Shown: in pieces, positions 52,304 through 62,641 of the stretch | Layout: the number at the start of each line of letters is the position of its first letter | How positions within the stretch are numbered: position 1 is the stretch's first letter | Assembly: GCF_016009175.1 (NCBI RefSeq) | Contig: NZ_JADUCM010000005.1 | Coordinates: forward strand, 1 to 64,000 | Reading direction: 5' to 3' | DNA: 64,000 nt | Source of the DNA: Pseudomonas alkylphenolica | GTDB lineage: Bacteria > Pseudomonadota > Gammaproteobacteria > Pseudomonadales > Pseudomonadaceae | Notes under the pieces: generated by a model | The model's database searches: none | What the model saw: only the letters and a program-made list of their open reading frames with translations | Told to the model about the DNA's origin: nothing | Translations under genes and position numbers: made by a program

Positions 52304-54217
52304 TCAGCTCGACAGGTAGGACGAGCGCGTCAGCCCCAAACGCAAGGCGTCGAGGAACTGAGTCTTTTCACGTGCGGTGATCTTGGCGCTGGCGCACTTG
52401 TCACGGTAGTGAGTCATCAGCTCCTCCGGCGACAGGTGCACATAACGCAGCATGTCCTCGATGGTGTCATGGGTCTCGATACCGGCGTGATACACGCTGC
52501 CATTGGGGTTCTGGTAGATGTTCACCGAGTCGGTGTCACCGAACAGGTTGTGCATGTCGCCAAGAATTTCCTGATAGGCACCGACCAGGAATACGCCGAG
52601 CAGATAGTCCTCGCCCTCTTTGACCGAATGCACCGGCATGCTGGTCTCGATGCTCTGCTCGTCGACGTACTGGTTGATCTTGCCGTCGGAGTCGCAGGTC
52701 AAGTCCTGCAGCACCGCACGACGCATGGGTTCTTCGTCCAGGCGGTGCAGCGGGATGATCGGCAGCACCTGACCGATGGCCCAGGTGTCCGGCAAGCTCT
52801 GGAACACCGAGAAGTTGCAGATGTACTTGTCGGCCAGCTTGTCATTGAGCTCGTCCAGTACCTGCCGGTGTGAGCGCTGGCGGGCCTTGAGCGAGTTGTG
52901 CAGGCGACGGCAGACAGCGAAGTAGCACTGCTCGGCCAGGGCCTTTTCGGCCAGGCTGATCTTGCCATCGGCATACTGCGCGGCCACGTCACCCATGTAG
53001 TGGGTAGCGCGCCAGTAGGTCTCGGTGACCATTTCGATATCGGTCGGGCCCAGCAGGTCGGCCAGCCACTGCACGGTCTCGGGCAGGCTTTCCTTGTTCT
53101 CGATCAGCGGTACTTCATCGTTGTGGCTCTCGACGTCGGTCACCTGGATCACCAGCATGGCGTGGTGCGCGGTGAGCGAGCGGCCGCTTTCGGAGAAGAT
53201 GTGCGGGTGCGGCAGGCCCTGCGCGTCGCAGAACTCTTTCAGCATCCCGACGACGACACCGGCGTAGTCGTCCATGTCGTAGTTGATCGAGCTGGCGTTA
53301 CGCGAGTGGGTGCCGTCGTAGTCGACACCCAGGCCACCGCCGACGTCGATATGGTCGACCGGCAGGCCCAGCGCACGCAGTTCGCCGTAGTAACGAATGG
53401 CTTCCTTGAAGCCGTGCTGGTAGTCCGCCAGGTTGGCAATCTGCGAGCCCATGTGGAAGTGCAACAGGCGGATGCCCTGGTCCAGGCCGGCATCGCGAAA
53501 GCGCTGCACGACCGAGATCAGTTGCGCGGCCGACAGGCCGAACTTGGACTTCTCGCCACCGGTGTCGGCCCACTTGCTCGACGCCAGCGACGACAGACGT
53601 ACCCGCAGGCCGACCTGTGGCTTGACCTTGAGCTCGGCTGCTTCTTCGATCACCAGGGCCACTTCCGACTCTTTCTCGATGACGATGAAGACGTTGTGGC
53701 CAAGCTTCTGGCCCATCAGCGCCAGGCGAATGAATTCACGGTCCTTGTAGCCGTTGCAGACGATGGTGCCGCCCTTCGGCGCCAGCGCCAGCACAGCCAG
53801 CAGCTCGGGCTTGGAGCCGGCTTCGAGGCCGATGGAGACGTTCTGGGTGGCGATGATGTTCTCGACCACCGCTTCCTGCTGGTTGACCTTGATCGGGTAC
53901 AGCGCGGTGTACTGGCTCTGGTATTCCAGGCGCGCGATGTTGGCATCGAAGGCACCGGTCAGCTGACGCACGCGGTCTTGCAGGATGTCCGGGAAGCGGA
54001 CCAGCAGTGGCAGCGACAGGCCGCTCTTGCGCAGCTCATCGACTTGTTCGTACAGGTCGATCGGTGCGCTGCCAGGCCCGTTCGGGCGAACTTCGACGCG
54101 CCCGGCCTCGTTGATTGCGAAGTAACCGGCCCCCCAATGGCGAATCCCGTAAACACTGCGGCTGTCCGCAACTGTCCATTGGCTGCCATCGTCTTTGCGT
54201 GTGCGTCGTACGGACAT
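52304..54217 (-). CDS. speA: Biosynthetic arginine decarboxylase
   Basis: PLP-dependent group IV decarboxylase of 637 aa, the usual length. Arginine is turned into agmatine, the first step of putrescine and polyamine synthesis. The Schiff-base lysine is Lys110 (YPIKVNQQ); [11 protein letters not shown] and [12 protein letters not shown] bind PLP phosphate, and the C-terminal catalytic cysteine region is intact. It is encoded upstream of nothing on its strand except the REP, and downstream of the SUI1-like gene (153-bp gap). Alanine-rich Mg2+/PLP folds are of the alanine-racemase type. Confidence 0.95.
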   Translation of the reverse strand: MSVRRTRKDDGSQWTVADSRSVYGIRHWGAGYFAINEAGRVEVRPNGPGSAPIDLYEQVDELRKSGLSLPLLVRFPDILQDRVRQLTGAFDANIARLEYQSQYTALYPIKVNQQEAVVENIIATQNVSIGLEAGSKPELLAVLALAPKGGTIVCNGYKDREFIRLALMGQKLGHNVFIVIEKESEVALVIEEAAELKVKPQVGLRVRLSSLASSKWADTGGEKSKFGLSAAQLISVVQRFRDAGLDQGIRLLHFHMGSQIANLADYQHGFKEAIRYYGELRALGLPVDHIDVGGGLGVDYDGTHSRNASSINYDMDDYAGVVVGMLKEFCDAQGLPHPHIFSESGRSLTAHHAMLVIQVTDVESHNDEVPLIENKESLPETVQWLADLLGPTDIEMVTETYWRATHYMGDVAAQYADGKISLAEKALAEQCYFAVCRRLHNSLKARQRSHRQVLDELNDKLADKYICNFSVFQSLPDTWAIGQVLPIIPLHRLDEEPMRRAVLQDLTCDSDGKINQYVDEQSIETSMPVHSVKEGEDYLLGVFLVGAYQEILGDMHNLFGDTDSVNIYQNPNGSVYHAGIETHDTIEDMLRYVHLSPEELMTHYRDKCASAKITAREKTQFLDALRLGLTRSSYLSS

Positions 54218-54370
54218 TGAAGTCCCCTATATAAAAAGTCGAATAACACCGCCCCGCAGGTGGCGGGCTCAGTGTAAAGCCTGGAAATGACGATTTTCCG
54301 TGTTCAGGGATAGACCCTTCCTACGGGAACGAGTTTAGAAAGCGAACGGCAAAAAATCGCGATGCGGTCT

Positions 54371-54742
54371 TCAGCCGCCGGACTTTTTCGCTTTGAAGCC
54401 TTGCTTGATCAGCTCTGCCAACAACAGCTCGACGTGATCGCCCTGGATTTCGATGACCCCGTCTTTCAACGCGCCGCCGGTTCCGCAGCGGCGCTTGAGC
54501 GTGCTGGCCAGATCCTTGAGCTGTTCCAGGGGCAGCGGTACACCGCTGATGGTCGTCACCGTCTTGCCGCCACGGCCTTTGCTTTCGCGGCGCACGCGAG
54601 CAATGCCATCGCCTTCGGGGATGAGCGTCTGTTTGCAGATGCAGGCATCTATGGGTTTGCTGCAGTCCGGACAATGCCGACCTGCATCAGTGGAGAACAC
54701 CAGGCCACCCAGGGCGGCGAATGATGCGGCTTTCTTGGCCAC
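54371..54742 (-). CDS. SUI1/eIF1-like translation initiation factor (YciH)
   Basis: Protein of 123 aa starting at GTG 54742 (GAGG ribosome site 7 nt upstream). The N-terminal part has four cysteines in the CPDCSKPIDACIC pattern, a probable zinc ribbon, and the SUI1 domain follows (GKTVTTISGVPL, LKRRCGTGGALKDGVIEIQGDH). It is thought to check start-codon choice on the 30S subunit. The open frame extends to 54832 but with no start signal. It lies upstream of speA on the same strand. Confidence 0.9.
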   Translation of the reverse strand: MAKKAASFAALGGLVFSTDAGRHCPDCSKPIDACICKQTLIPEGDGIARVRRESKGRGGKTVTTISGVPLPLEQLKDLASTLKRRCGTGGALKDGVIEIQGDHVELLLAELIKQGFKAKKSGG

Positions 54743-54936
54743 TTTTGATCCTCGTAACGTGAGGACAAAAACTGGTCGGCGCCCCGGGCAGGGTACCGAC
54801 CGCGAAGCCCCACTCTGGCAGGGGCAGCGCAACTGCCGACACAGGGTACGGCAGCCTTAAAAGGCCGCGCAGTGTAACGATAAATGCCGCCGCTGCTAAG
54901 TACAAAACTGCGCCATTTTGCATGTGATTCGCGACG

Positions 54937-55473
54937 TCAGGCCCGTCGGTCGATGTAGCGTTGCAAGGCGGCCAGCGAATCGGGGCAGTAAGGCTGCTGC
55001 CGACTGTCGGCCAGGGCCTGTTCGAGCGGCAGGAAGCGGGCCTCGCTGACCTCCTCGGGCTGCAGGCGCAATGGCCCGTCCCAGACGGCCGAGAACACCG
55101 CACACCAGAGGCGGTTGCCAGGCTGATCGAAGAAAAAGCGCTCGTGTGCCGTCAGCGCTACACCGGCCACCCCCAGCTCTTCTTCCAGTTCACGCGCGGC
55201 CGACTCGGCGAAACTCTCATCCGCCTGGACCATACCGCCAGCAGCCACGTCCCAGTAGCCGGGATAGATGGCCTTGCTCTCGGTACGCCGGTGTACGCAC
55301 AGCTCACCGGCCGAGTTGAACAGCAGAATGTAGGTGCCCCGCCCGATCAGGCCCTTCTCGCGCAATTCGGCGCGAGGCAAGGCCCCCAGCGGTTGATCGT
55401 TTTCGTCGACCCAGGCAATCAGTTCGGCGTCGGAGGCTGCGCGATGCGCCGCCTCCTGCTTGGAAATGCTCAC
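54937..55473 (-). CDS. Nudix hydrolase (YfcD-like)
   Basis: Protein of 178 aa. The Nudix box is GGMVQADESFAESAARELEE with ELGV following (about 79-101), matching GX5EX7REUXEEXGU with its glutamates. The flanks (ELIAWVDENDQPLG, RGTYILLFNSAGELCVHRR) resemble YfcD/isopentenyl-diphosphate isomerase-like Nudix proteins. The substrate is unknown; it hydrolyses a nucleoside diphosphate linked to a moiety X. It starts 3 bp after the DUF2333 stop, so it is in one operon with it. Confidence 0.88.
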   Translation of the reverse strand: MSISKQEAAHRAASDAELIAWVDENDQPLGALPRAELREKGLIGRGTYILLFNSAGELCVHRRTESKAIYPGYWDVAAGGMVQADESFAESAARELEEELGVAGVALTAHERFFFDQPGNRLWCAVFSAVWDGPLRLQPEEVSEARFLPLEQALADSRQQPYCPDSLAALQRYIDRRA

Positions 55474-55476
55474 CGC

Positions 55477-56550
55477 TTAACCTTGCGACAGCAGTTGGCG
55501 CAGGTCGATCACGGCCGCGTTGGCGCGGGAAATGTAGTTGGCCATGACCAGCGAGTGGTTGGCCCACATGCCAAAGCCGCTACCGTTCAGCACCATCGGG
55601 CTCCACAGCGGCTCCTGGGAGGCTTCCAGCTCACGGATGATCTGGCGCACGCTGACGGTGGCGTTCTTCTTCGCCAGCACATCGGCAAAGTCCACTTCGA
55701 TGGCGCGCAGCAGGTGCGACAAGGCCCACGCCTGACCACGGGCTTCATAGAAGACGTTGTCGATCTGCAGCCACGGCGTCTCGACCACTTCTTCATCCAG
55801 TTGCGGCGCCTGGCCGGCGACCACGCTTTCGGTCTTCAGGGTGCTGTTGAGCTTGACCCGGCCGACGCTGGCCGACAGCCGCTGGGACAGCGAGCCCAGG
55901 CGGGTGGCAACGTCGCCCAGCCAGTTGTTGAGGTTGTCGGCGCGGGTGTAGAACAGCGCGCCGGGCTGATCCGGTGCCGACAGACGCTTCTGGTAGCGGC
56001 TCAGGGAGTTGATGCCTTCCTGGAACTCCGACTCGCTCGACGGCAGGATCCAGCTCTTGTTGTCGAAGTTGAAGCGCGGTTCGGCCTTGGCCAGGTCGGC
56101 GTCTTCAGTGGACTGCGACTGCGAACGTGCGAAGTCTTTACGCAGCGCCCGGCTCAGGTCGCGCACCTGGACCAGCACGCCGTATTCCCAGCTGGGCATG
56201 TTGTCCATCCACAGGCCCGGTGGAAAACGGTCGTTGGAAATGTAACCGCCCGGCTTGTTCAGCAAGGTACCGGCAACGGTCTTGAGGGTTTCTACCGTGG
56301 TGTAGCCGACCACCATCTGATGGCCGTTTTTCTCGGCCGCCGCCTGGGCATTCTGCTGCACCGGGAACAGGTCTGGCTCAGCGCTCCAATACCAGCCAAG
56401 GCCAATGCACACCAAGAGGTACAGGCCGATCAGCGTGCCCAGTGCACGGCTGAAAAACAACCCGCCAAAGTAACTGCGGGTGGCGGCACCGCGCGGTTCG
56501 ACGCGCTCGCGCGCCTCGGCTTTGCCTGTACGGTTTTTCCAGTCCAGCAT
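55477..56550 (-). CDS. DUF2333 family membrane-anchored protein
   Basis: Protein of 357 aa from ATG 56550 (AAAGGA ribosome site); a longer frame to 56670 is rejected. One membrane helix (TLIGLYLLVCIGLGWYW, about 37-55) is followed by a large periplasmic domain characteristic of DUF2333, with helical stretches near 150-230. The function is unknown. It is conserved next to gcbA in Pseudomonas and divergent from it (280-bp gap, AT-rich), first gene of a two-gene operon with the Nudix hydrolase. Confidence 0.85.
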   Translation of the reverse strand: MLDWKNRTGKAEARERVEPRGAATRSYFGGLFFSRALGTLIGLYLLVCIGLGWYWSAEPDLFPVQQNAQAAAEKNGHQMVVGYTTVETLKTVAGTLLNKPGGYISNDRFPPGLWMDNMPSWEYGVLVQVRDLSRALRKDFARSQSQSTEDADLAKAEPRFNFDNKSWILPSSESEFQEGINSLSRYQKRLSAPDQPGALFYTRADNLNNWLGDVATRLGSLSQRLSASVGRVKLNSTLKTESVVAGQAPQLDEEVVETPWLQIDNVFYEARGQAWALSHLLRAIEVDFADVLAKKNATVSVRQIIRELEASQEPLWSPMVLNGSGFGMWANHSLVMANYISRANAAVIDLRQLLSQG

Positions 56551-56830
56551 GGCGTTGTCCTTTCTGTCACGTCGGTTCAAGGGGTTCGACCGCAACCCCC
56601 GGGCTTCGTGCCAGCGCAGTGCGGTTTTTCCCGCCGCGCCGCTTGCCGGGGTCAGCAAGTATCGCAGCACTATAAATCAAGCACGCCCGTTCGCATAAGT
56701 GACTATAGAGTCAGTTAATGAATGGGAGGAGTTGTACAGTAAATTGATACAAGACACTCGATTGTCCAGAAAGTGGTGCTAGCATAGAGCCATTACTCGA
56801 ACTGCCTCACCCTTAATAAGTAGTCAGGAC

Positions 56831-58444
56831 ATGACCGAGCCAGAAGACCCCAATCGTGAGCGCCTCAAGCAACACTTTGCCCAGCGGGTCATTCACCAGG
56901 CTCGGCAGATACTCGAGATCTGGCAGCGCTTGCAACGCAGCGAATGGTCCACCGGCGACCTTGGGGAACTGCGCGAAGCCACCCTGCGCCTGCAACGCTA
57001 TGCAGAACGCTTCGAACAGCCTGAACACAGCGAACTGGCTGAAGCTATCGGTCAGACGCTGGGCGCCATCGAGGCCAACAGCGCGCGCCTGAGCAGCCCG
57101 CTGATCAGCGAGCTCAACCGCCTCATGCAGCGCCTGTCGCGCACTGGCTTGCGCCAGGGCGACCAGCTTGAACATGTACCGTTACCGCCATTGCGCAAAC
57201 CGGTCTACATCATGCTCCAGGACCACGACCGGGCCGAGCGTCTGGCACAGCAGCTGGAGTTCTTCGGCCTGGGTGTACAAGCCTTGTACAGTGCCGAGGC
57301 GTTTCGCGCGTCGATGAGCGAACGGCTGCCCTCGGCCATCGTCATGGATGTCGACTTCACCGGCGCAGGCGTCGGCCTGCAGCTGGCCGCCCAAGCCCAG
57401 CAAGGTCTTGAGCAACCCGTCCCCCTGCTGTTCTTCAGCCTGCATGAAACCGACACGCCCACACGCCTGGCTGCGGTTCGCGCCGGTGGCCTGGAGTTCC
57501 TCACCGGTACGCTGGAAGCATCAAGCCTGCTGGAGAAAGTCGAACTGCTGACCAGCGTTACCCAGTACGAGCCCTTCAAGGTGCTGATCATCGACGACTC
57601 CCGGGCCCAGGCAATGCACACCGAGCGTCTGCTCAACAGTGCCGGCATCGTCACCCGTGCCCTCACCGACCCGATCCGCACCATGGCCGAGCTGGCCGAT
57701 TTCCAGCCCGACCTGATCATCCTCGACATGTACATGCCCGACTGCACGGGCGTAGAGCTGGCCAAAGTGATTCGCCACAACGACCGTTACGTCAGCGTGC
57801 CGATCATCTACCTGTCGGCCGAAGATGACCTCGACAAGCAACTGGATGCCATGAGCGAAGGCGGCGATGACTTCCTGACCAAGCCGATCCGCTCGCGCCA
57901 CCTGATCACTACGGTGCGCAACCGCGCAGCCCGCGCGCGCAACCTCAAGGCGCGGATGGTGCGCGACAGCCTGACCGGCCTGTACAACCACACCCACATC
58001 CTGCAACTGCTCGAAGACTGCAGCTTTCGCGCCCGCCGCGAAGACAAGCCGTTGAGCTTCGCCATGCTCGACATCGACCATTTCAAGAAGGTCAACGACA
58101 GCCATGGCCACCCCATGGGCGACCGTGTGATCAAGAGCCTGGCGCTGTTTCTCAAGCAGCGGCTGCGCAAGACCGATTTCATCGGCCGCTATGGCGGTGA
58201 AGAGTTCGCCATTGTCATGCCCAGCACCGACCTTGCCGCCGCCCACAAAGTGCTGGATGAAATTCGCTGCCGCTTCGCCGAGATCCATTACCCGGCCCAG
58301 CCCCGGGACCTGTCCTGCACGTTCAGTGCCGGCGTGGTGCAACTGAGCGACGGGCTGGATGCCCTGAGCATGGCCACCCATGCCGACGAGGCGCTGTATC
58401 GGGCCAAGGGCGCCGGGCGCAACCGGGTGCAGTGCGTCGACTGA
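56831..58444 (+). CDS. gcbA: GcbA-type diguanylate cyclase (REC-REC-GGDEF)
   Basis: Protein of 537 aa. A helical N-terminus (1-115) is followed by a first receiver (about 125-235) that keeps Asp in VMDVDF but lacks the conserved Lys (FLTGTL), and a second, complete receiver (about 248-365; IIDD, LDMYMP, YLSAE, TKP). The GGDEF domain has the active motif GGEEF near 456 and an inhibitory I-site RKTD five residues before it. It makes c-di-GMP; orthologues (GcbA, AdcA) promote biofilm formation in P. fluorescens and P. aeruginosa. No kinase adjoins. Confidence 0.88.
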   Translation: MTEPEDPNRERLKQHFAQRVIHQARQILEIWQRLQRSEWSTGDLGELREATLRLQRYAERFEQPEHSELAEAIGQTLGAIEANSARLSSPLISELNRLMQRLSRTGLRQGDQLEHVPLPPLRKPVYIMLQDHDRAERLAQQLEFFGLGVQALYSAEAFRASMSERLPSAIVMDVDFTGAGVGLQLAAQAQQGLEQPVPLLFFSLHETDTPTRLAAVRAGGLEFLTGTLEASSLLEKVELLTSVTQYEPFKVLIIDDSRAQAMHTERLLNSAGIVTRALTDPIRTMAELADFQPDLIILDMYMPDCTGVELAKVIRHNDRYVSVPIIYLSAEDDLDKQLDAMSEGGDDFLTKPIRSRHLITTVRNRAARARNLKARMVRDSLTGLYNHTHILQLLEDCSFRARREDKPLSFAMLDIDHFKKVNDSHGHPMGDRVIKSLALFLKQRLRKTDFIGRYGGEEFAIVMPSTDLAAAHKVLDEIRCRFAEIHYPAQPRDLSCTFSAGVVQLSDGLDALSMATHADEALYRAKGAGRNRVQCVD

Positions 58445-58554
58445 TCAAGGCAAAATGCCACTTTTTTGGCCAGATGCTCGACGTCGTCATAACCCGGTCA
58501 TAAAAACGCAATAACTTCAGGGGCTTACCATTCGGCCGTTGGTAGATCCCGGAC

Positions 58555-60516
58555 ATGCGCCTGAAGCTGCTCACCAATTTCAACACCCTGTTGCTGGTCA
58601 CCGTGTGTATCGCCCTGGGCGCCACTTTGTGGTGGTCGCAGCGTGCCCTGGAGCGCCCCTACCAGATCATGGAGCGTTACCTGTCGCTGTCGCAGCAATT
58701 CCAGAACCAGGCGGCGCGCAACATCGAGGACTACCTGAGCAGCGGCGACGCCCTGCGCCACGCCACGGCCGTGCAGGCAACCGCGGCACTGCAGGAATCG
58801 CTCAAACAACTGCCCGATACGCTGTCGGCCACCCTGACTCCGAGCCTGGACAGCCTGCAGCGCTTCACCGCCAATGAACTGTTGGCGGCGGGCAAACTGG
58901 CCGGTGACCCGCAAGCGCTGCTGCTGCAGGCCGAACGCGAACTGGGGGCAAACCTCGAGCAGCTGGCCAGCTACACCCAAGGCAGCAACAGCGCCGAGGC
59001 AGCAGGCTATACGCCGCTGCTGCTACGCGCCACATTGCACTTGTCGCGCCTGTCGCTGGCCCGCGACAAACTGGTCAGCAGCGGCCGCAGCGAGCTGGCC
59101 GCTGAAGTGGAGCGAGAGCTGGCACAGATCAGTGCCCAGGCCGAGGCCCTTGAAGCACTGCCTTTGCTCGGCGTTACCGCCGCCCGCGAATCCGGCGCCG
59201 ACGACTTTGCCACGTTGATGGGGCTGGAGTCGCAAGGAAGCAGCGAGGCCGAAGACACCGGCATCGCCCTCAAGCGTGAATTGAACAGCCTGCTCAAACG
59301 CTACCCGGGCGAACTGCAACGCACCCGCGAGCAAATCCAGCGCCGCAGCGAACTGGCCACCAGCACCCATCAACAGATTGCCGCGGTACAACAGGCCATT
59401 GCCGCCCTGGAACCTCTGGTACGCAGCCAGCACGCCACCATCCAGAATGAAGTACGGGTGATCCAGGGCTTGATGATCGGCCTGATTCTGTTGATCGCCC
59501 TGCTTATCGATACTTTGCAGCGGCGCCTGGCCAGGGTCCTGACCAACCTTGCCCCGGCCTTGTCACGCTGGACCGAGGGCGACTTCAGCCAGCCGATTGC
59601 GCTGGGCAAGAGTAATCGCGAGATTCACGATATTCAGGATTCCCTGAACCGCCTGCGTCTTTACCTGGTGGAGCTCGTCGGCACCATCCGCAGCAACGCC
59701 GAACAGGTGGCGGGCAGTAGCCACGCCCTGGCCGGCATGAGCAGCGCCCTGCACGAAGGCGCCGAGCGCCAGGCCGGTGACACCGCGCAGATACGCGACG
59801 CTCTGGGTGAACTGGAAGCGACCATCGTCCAGGTAGCTGGCGACGCCAGCCAGGCTGCCGATGCCAGCCGCGACGCCGGTCGCGCCGTGGAACAAGGCCA
59901 GGCAGTGATCGGCCAGAGCCTTGCCGGGCTACGCGCGCTGGTGGATGAAGTGCAGGGAAATGCGCAGATGATCGAGCAACTGGCAGAAGAGTCGGGCACC
60001 ATCGGCGGCGTGCTCACGGTGATTCGCTCGATTGCCGAGCAAACCAACCTGCTGGCCCTGAACGCCGCGATCGAGGCTGCACGTGCCGGAGAAATGGGCC
60101 GCGGCTTTGCCGTGGTCGCCGAAGAGGTGCGCTCTCTGGCCCAGCGCACCACAGGTGCCACTGGCGAGATTCAGACCTTGATCGGTCGCCTCCAGCAGGC
60201 TGCCCGCGAATCGGTCGAGGGCATGCGCGCCCAGCTTGAGCACGCCGAGGCGACTGCCAACCAGGCGCAGGCGGCCGACGGAGCGCTGGATGAAATCGTC
60301 GCGGCGATCCAGACCATTGCCGATACAGCCGTACGCATTGCTGACGTTACCGCCCAGCAAAGTGGTGCCGTGAGCGAGATACGCGATCACAGCGAGCGCA
60401 TCCATGACCTGGGCGAAGACAACCTGCAGCGTATCGGCGAAGGCCGGGAGCAGGGCGAACAGCTGCTCAGGCTGGGCGGCGAGCTGAACACCGCAGTACG
60501 TACCTTTCGGGTCTGA
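58555..60516 (+). CDS. ctpL: Methyl-accepting chemotaxis protein, CtpL type
   Basis: Chemoreceptor of 653 aa. Membrane helix 1 (about 8-28) and helix 2 (about 301-320) enclose a roughly 270-aa all-helical periplasmic sensor of the bimodular or PilJ-like kind. A HAMP-like stretch follows, then the cytoplasmic signalling domain with the hairpin [19 protein letters not shown] (near 494) and [15 protein letters not shown]. Its position next to gcbA and dsbD matches P. aeruginosa PA4844 (CtpL, inorganic phosphate taxis); the ligand here is inferred. It lacks a CheR-binding pentapeptide. Confidence 0.82.
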   Translation: MRLKLLTNFNTLLLVTVCIALGATLWWSQRALERPYQIMERYLSLSQQFQNQAARNIEDYLSSGDALRHATAVQATAALQESLKQLPDTLSATLTPSLDSLQRFTANELLAAGKLAGDPQALLLQAERELGANLEQLASYTQGSNSAEAAGYTPLLLRATLHLSRLSLARDKLVSSGRSELAAEVERELAQISAQAEALEALPLLGVTAARESGADDFATLMGLESQGSSEAEDTGIALKRELNSLLKRYPGELQRTREQIQRRSELATSTHQQIAAVQQAIAALEPLVRSQHATIQNEVRVIQGLMIGLILLIALLIDTLQRRLARVLTNLAPALSRWTEGDFSQPIALGKSNREIHDIQDSLNRLRLYLVELVGTIRSNAEQVAGSSHALAGMSSALHEGAERQAGDTAQIRDALGELEATIVQVAGDASQAADASRDAGRAVEQGQAVIGQSLAGLRALVDEVQGNAQMIEQLAEESGTIGGVLTVIRSIAEQTNLLALNAAIEAARAGEMGRGFAVVAEEVRSLAQRTTGATGEIQTLIGRLQQAARESVEGMRAQLEHAEATANQAQAADGALDEIVAAIQTIADTAVRIADVTAQQSGAVSEIRDHSERIHDLGEDNLQRIGEGREQGEQLLRLGGELNTAVRTFRV

Positions 60517-60529
60517 TCCAACCCCGAAT

Positions 60530-60575
60530 GCTGTGGGCGCTGGCGAAGCCTGCGATCGAGCGCGCAGCGGTCGCC
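60530..60575. repeat. Degenerate REP-like repeat
   Basis: GCTGTGGGCGCTGGCGAAGC and the following TGCGATCGAGCGCGCAGC resemble the Pseudomonas repeat beginning GCTGTGGGAGC, with a partial palindrome GGCGA/TCGCC. It is divergent from the consensus, so the call is weak. It lies between ctpL and dsbD. Confidence 0.35.
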
Positions 60576-60656
60576 GTCGTTTACAGACACATCAGGTTGC
60601 GGCGGGGCGTGGCGCAGTCCGTTATCATGCAGGCACTTTTGTACTGCGAGACCGCC

Positions 60657-62468
60657 ATGCGCCGCCTGCTTTTACTCCTGACTCTGCTCCTGGCCTTGCC
60701 CGCCGTCGGCGCCGGCCTGCTCGACAACCGCCCCAGCGCCACCCTGGGCGCCTCATCGCTGAACAACAGCGCCGACTTCCTGCCGGTACACGAAGCCTTC
60801 AAGCTCAGCCTGGTACAAAGCGATGCCCAAAGCATCAAGCTGCGCTTCGTCGCAACCGAAGGCTATTACCTGTATCGCCATCGCTTCCAGTTCCACACCG
60901 AACCCGCCGATATCGCCTTGGGCAAGGCGCAGATCCCCCCGGGCGAAGCCAAGCATGACGAGTTCTTCGGCAACGTCGAGGTCTACCACGGCATCGTCGA
61001 TATCGACATCCCTCGCCCTGCCGGTGACAGCCGCGCCTTTACCCTGCTGGTTGGCTACCAGGGCTGCGCCGACAAGGGCCTGTGCTACCCGCCGGAAACC
61101 GCACGCCTGAACATCGACGGCAGCGGCGCCGCGCAGCCGGCCAGCGCCGGTGCCGGTGCCGGTGCCGGTGCCAGCACCAGCGTCAAGGCGTGGACCTGGA
61201 AAGAACTGCTGCTGTTCTTCCTCGCCGGTGTCGGCCTGACCTTCACGCCGTGCGTCCTGCCGATGCTGCCGATCCTGTCTGGCGTGGTACTGCGCGGCCA
61301 GGTCGGAGGCCTGCGCGGTTTCAGCCTGTCGCTGGCCTATGTGTTGCCGATGGCCGCCTGCTTTGCCTTGCTCGGCGCCCTGATGGGCTTGTTCGGCGCC
61401 AGCATGAACCTGCAGGCGCGCCTGCAATCGGCCTGGGTACTGGTGCCGTTCTCGCTGTTCTTTGTGCTGTTTGCGCTGGCCATGTTCGGCCTGTTTGAAC
61501 TGAAGCTGCCCCATGCCATCAGCCATCGCCTGGAGCGTCTGGTTGGCCAGACCAAAGGCGGGTCGCTGCTCGGTGCCGCCATTCTCGGGGTGTTTTCCAG
61601 CCTGCTGGTGTCGCCTTGCGTATCCGCGCCCCTGGCCGGTGCGCTGCTGTATATCAGTGCCAGCGGTGATGCGCTGGGCGGCGCCCTGAAACTGTTTGCC
61701 CTCGGGCTGGGCATGGGCGCCCCGCTGCTGTTGGTGGCCACCGGCGGTGCCGCCTGGTTGCCGAAAAGCGGGCCTTGGCTGGTCACGGTAAAAAATGCCA
61801 TTGCCGTACTGTTACTGGGCCTGGCCATCGCCCTGCTGAGCCGGGTATTGCCCGGTCAGATCACTTTGCTGCTGGTGGGCCTGTTGAGTGCCGGTGTCGC
61901 CCTGTTCCTCGGCACCCTGGAGTTCACGACGAAAACCACCCTGCAACGCCTGGCGCAATTGCTCGGCCTGGTGCTGCTGGCCTATGCCCTGGCCTGCTGG
62001 TACGGCGCCCTGAGTGGCCGGACCGATCCGCTGCGCCCGTTGCCCCAAGCCACCGCAATGCGCAGTGAAAGCAACGCGCCGGTGGCGACGCAGGCCGACT
62101 GGCAGACCATCACCACCCCTGCCGCCCTCGACAGTGCCCTGGCCCAGGCCAAGGCTGACGGAAAACCGGTGGTGCTGGACTGGTACGCCGACTGGTGCAT
62201 CAGCTGCAAGGTCATCGAGCATGAGGTACTGACCGCACCGGCGGTCAAACAGCAGCTCCAGGGCTACACGCTGTTGCGCTTCGACATCACCGAAAGCAAC
62301 GCCGAACAGCGCGCCCTGCTCGACCGCTACCAGCTGTTCGGGCCGCCAGCGCTGTTGTTCTTTGCTGCGAACGGCAGCGAAAAAAACGCTGATCGGGTAG
62401 TAGGTGAGACAAACGCCGTCGAATTTGCCGAGCATCTGACGCGCATTCGCAGCGATCTGGGTCTATAA
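60657..62468 (+). CDS. dsbD: Thiol:disulfide interchange protein DsbD
   Basis: Protein of 603 aa from ATG 60657; the frame is open further upstream across the repeat. A signal peptide (LLLLLTLLLALPAVGA) precedes the periplasmic alpha domain with the pair in GCADKGLCYPP (about 137 and 143), an eight-helix beta domain with Cys in FTPCVLP and SPCVSAP, and a periplasmic thioredoxin domain with WCISC (about 513-516). It brings electrons from cytoplasmic thioredoxin to DsbC and the cytochrome c maturation system. An Ala-Gly linker joins the first two domains. Confidence 0.95.
   Translation: MRRLLLLLTLLLALPAVGAGLLDNRPSATLGASSLNNSADFLPVHEAFKLSLVQSDAQSIKLRFVATEGYYLYRHRFQFHTEPADIALGKAQIPPGEAKHDEFFGNVEVYHGIVDIDIPRPAGDSRAFTLLVGYQGCADKGLCYPPETARLNIDGSGAAQPASAGAGAGAGASTSVKAWTWKELLLFFLAGVGLTFTPCVLPMLPILSGVVLRGQVGGLRGFSLSLAYVLPMAACFALLGALMGLFGASMNLQARLQSAWVLVPFSLFFVLFALAMFGLFELKLPHAISHRLERLVGQTKGGSLLGAAILGVFSSLLVSPCVSAPLAGALLYISASGDALGGALKLFALGLGMGAPLLLVATGGAAWLPKSGPWLVTVKNAIAVLLLGLAIALLSRVLPGQITLLLVGLLSAGVALFLGTLEFTTKTTLQRLAQLLGLVLLAYALACWYGALSGRTDPLRPLPQATAMRSESNAPVATQADWQTITTPAALDSALAQAKADGKPVVLDWYADWCISCKVIEHEVLTAPAVKQQLQGYTLLRFDITESNAEQRALLDRYQLFGPPALLFFAANGSEKNADRVVGETNAVEFAEHLTRIRSDLGL
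61146..61172 (+). repeat. Hexanucleotide tandem repeat within dsbD
   Basis: GCCGGT is repeated four times (61146-61169) and followed by GCC, giving an in-frame Ala-Gly linker between the alpha domain and the first membrane helix. Gain or loss of units changes linker length by two residues without a frameshift. Confidence 0.8.
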
Positions 62469-62496
62469 CTTCCTCTGGCCGTGCAAACGCCACCAT

Positions 62497-62550
62497 CGAT
62501 GACCGAAATTAATAAGCTAGTCACATATTTGCCGTGAATCTCGGTCATCG
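62497..62550. promoter_or_regulatory. Long inverted repeat in the aroQ leader region
   Basis: A perfect 10-bp arm CGATGACCGA (62497-62506) pairs with TCGGTCATCG (62541-62550); past one mismatch three more bases pair, for arms of 14 bp. The 26-base centre is AT-rich. No T run follows, so it is not a standard terminator. It may be an operator or an mRNA leader structure upstream of aroQ-accBC. Confidence 0.5.
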
Positions 62551-62641
62551 TGCTGGCTATTGCCGGCAACTGGACACTGCCCGGCGGTTTACGGCATAGT
62601 CGCCGCGCAACGTTTGTGCCTAACGACAAAAGGAAACACAG

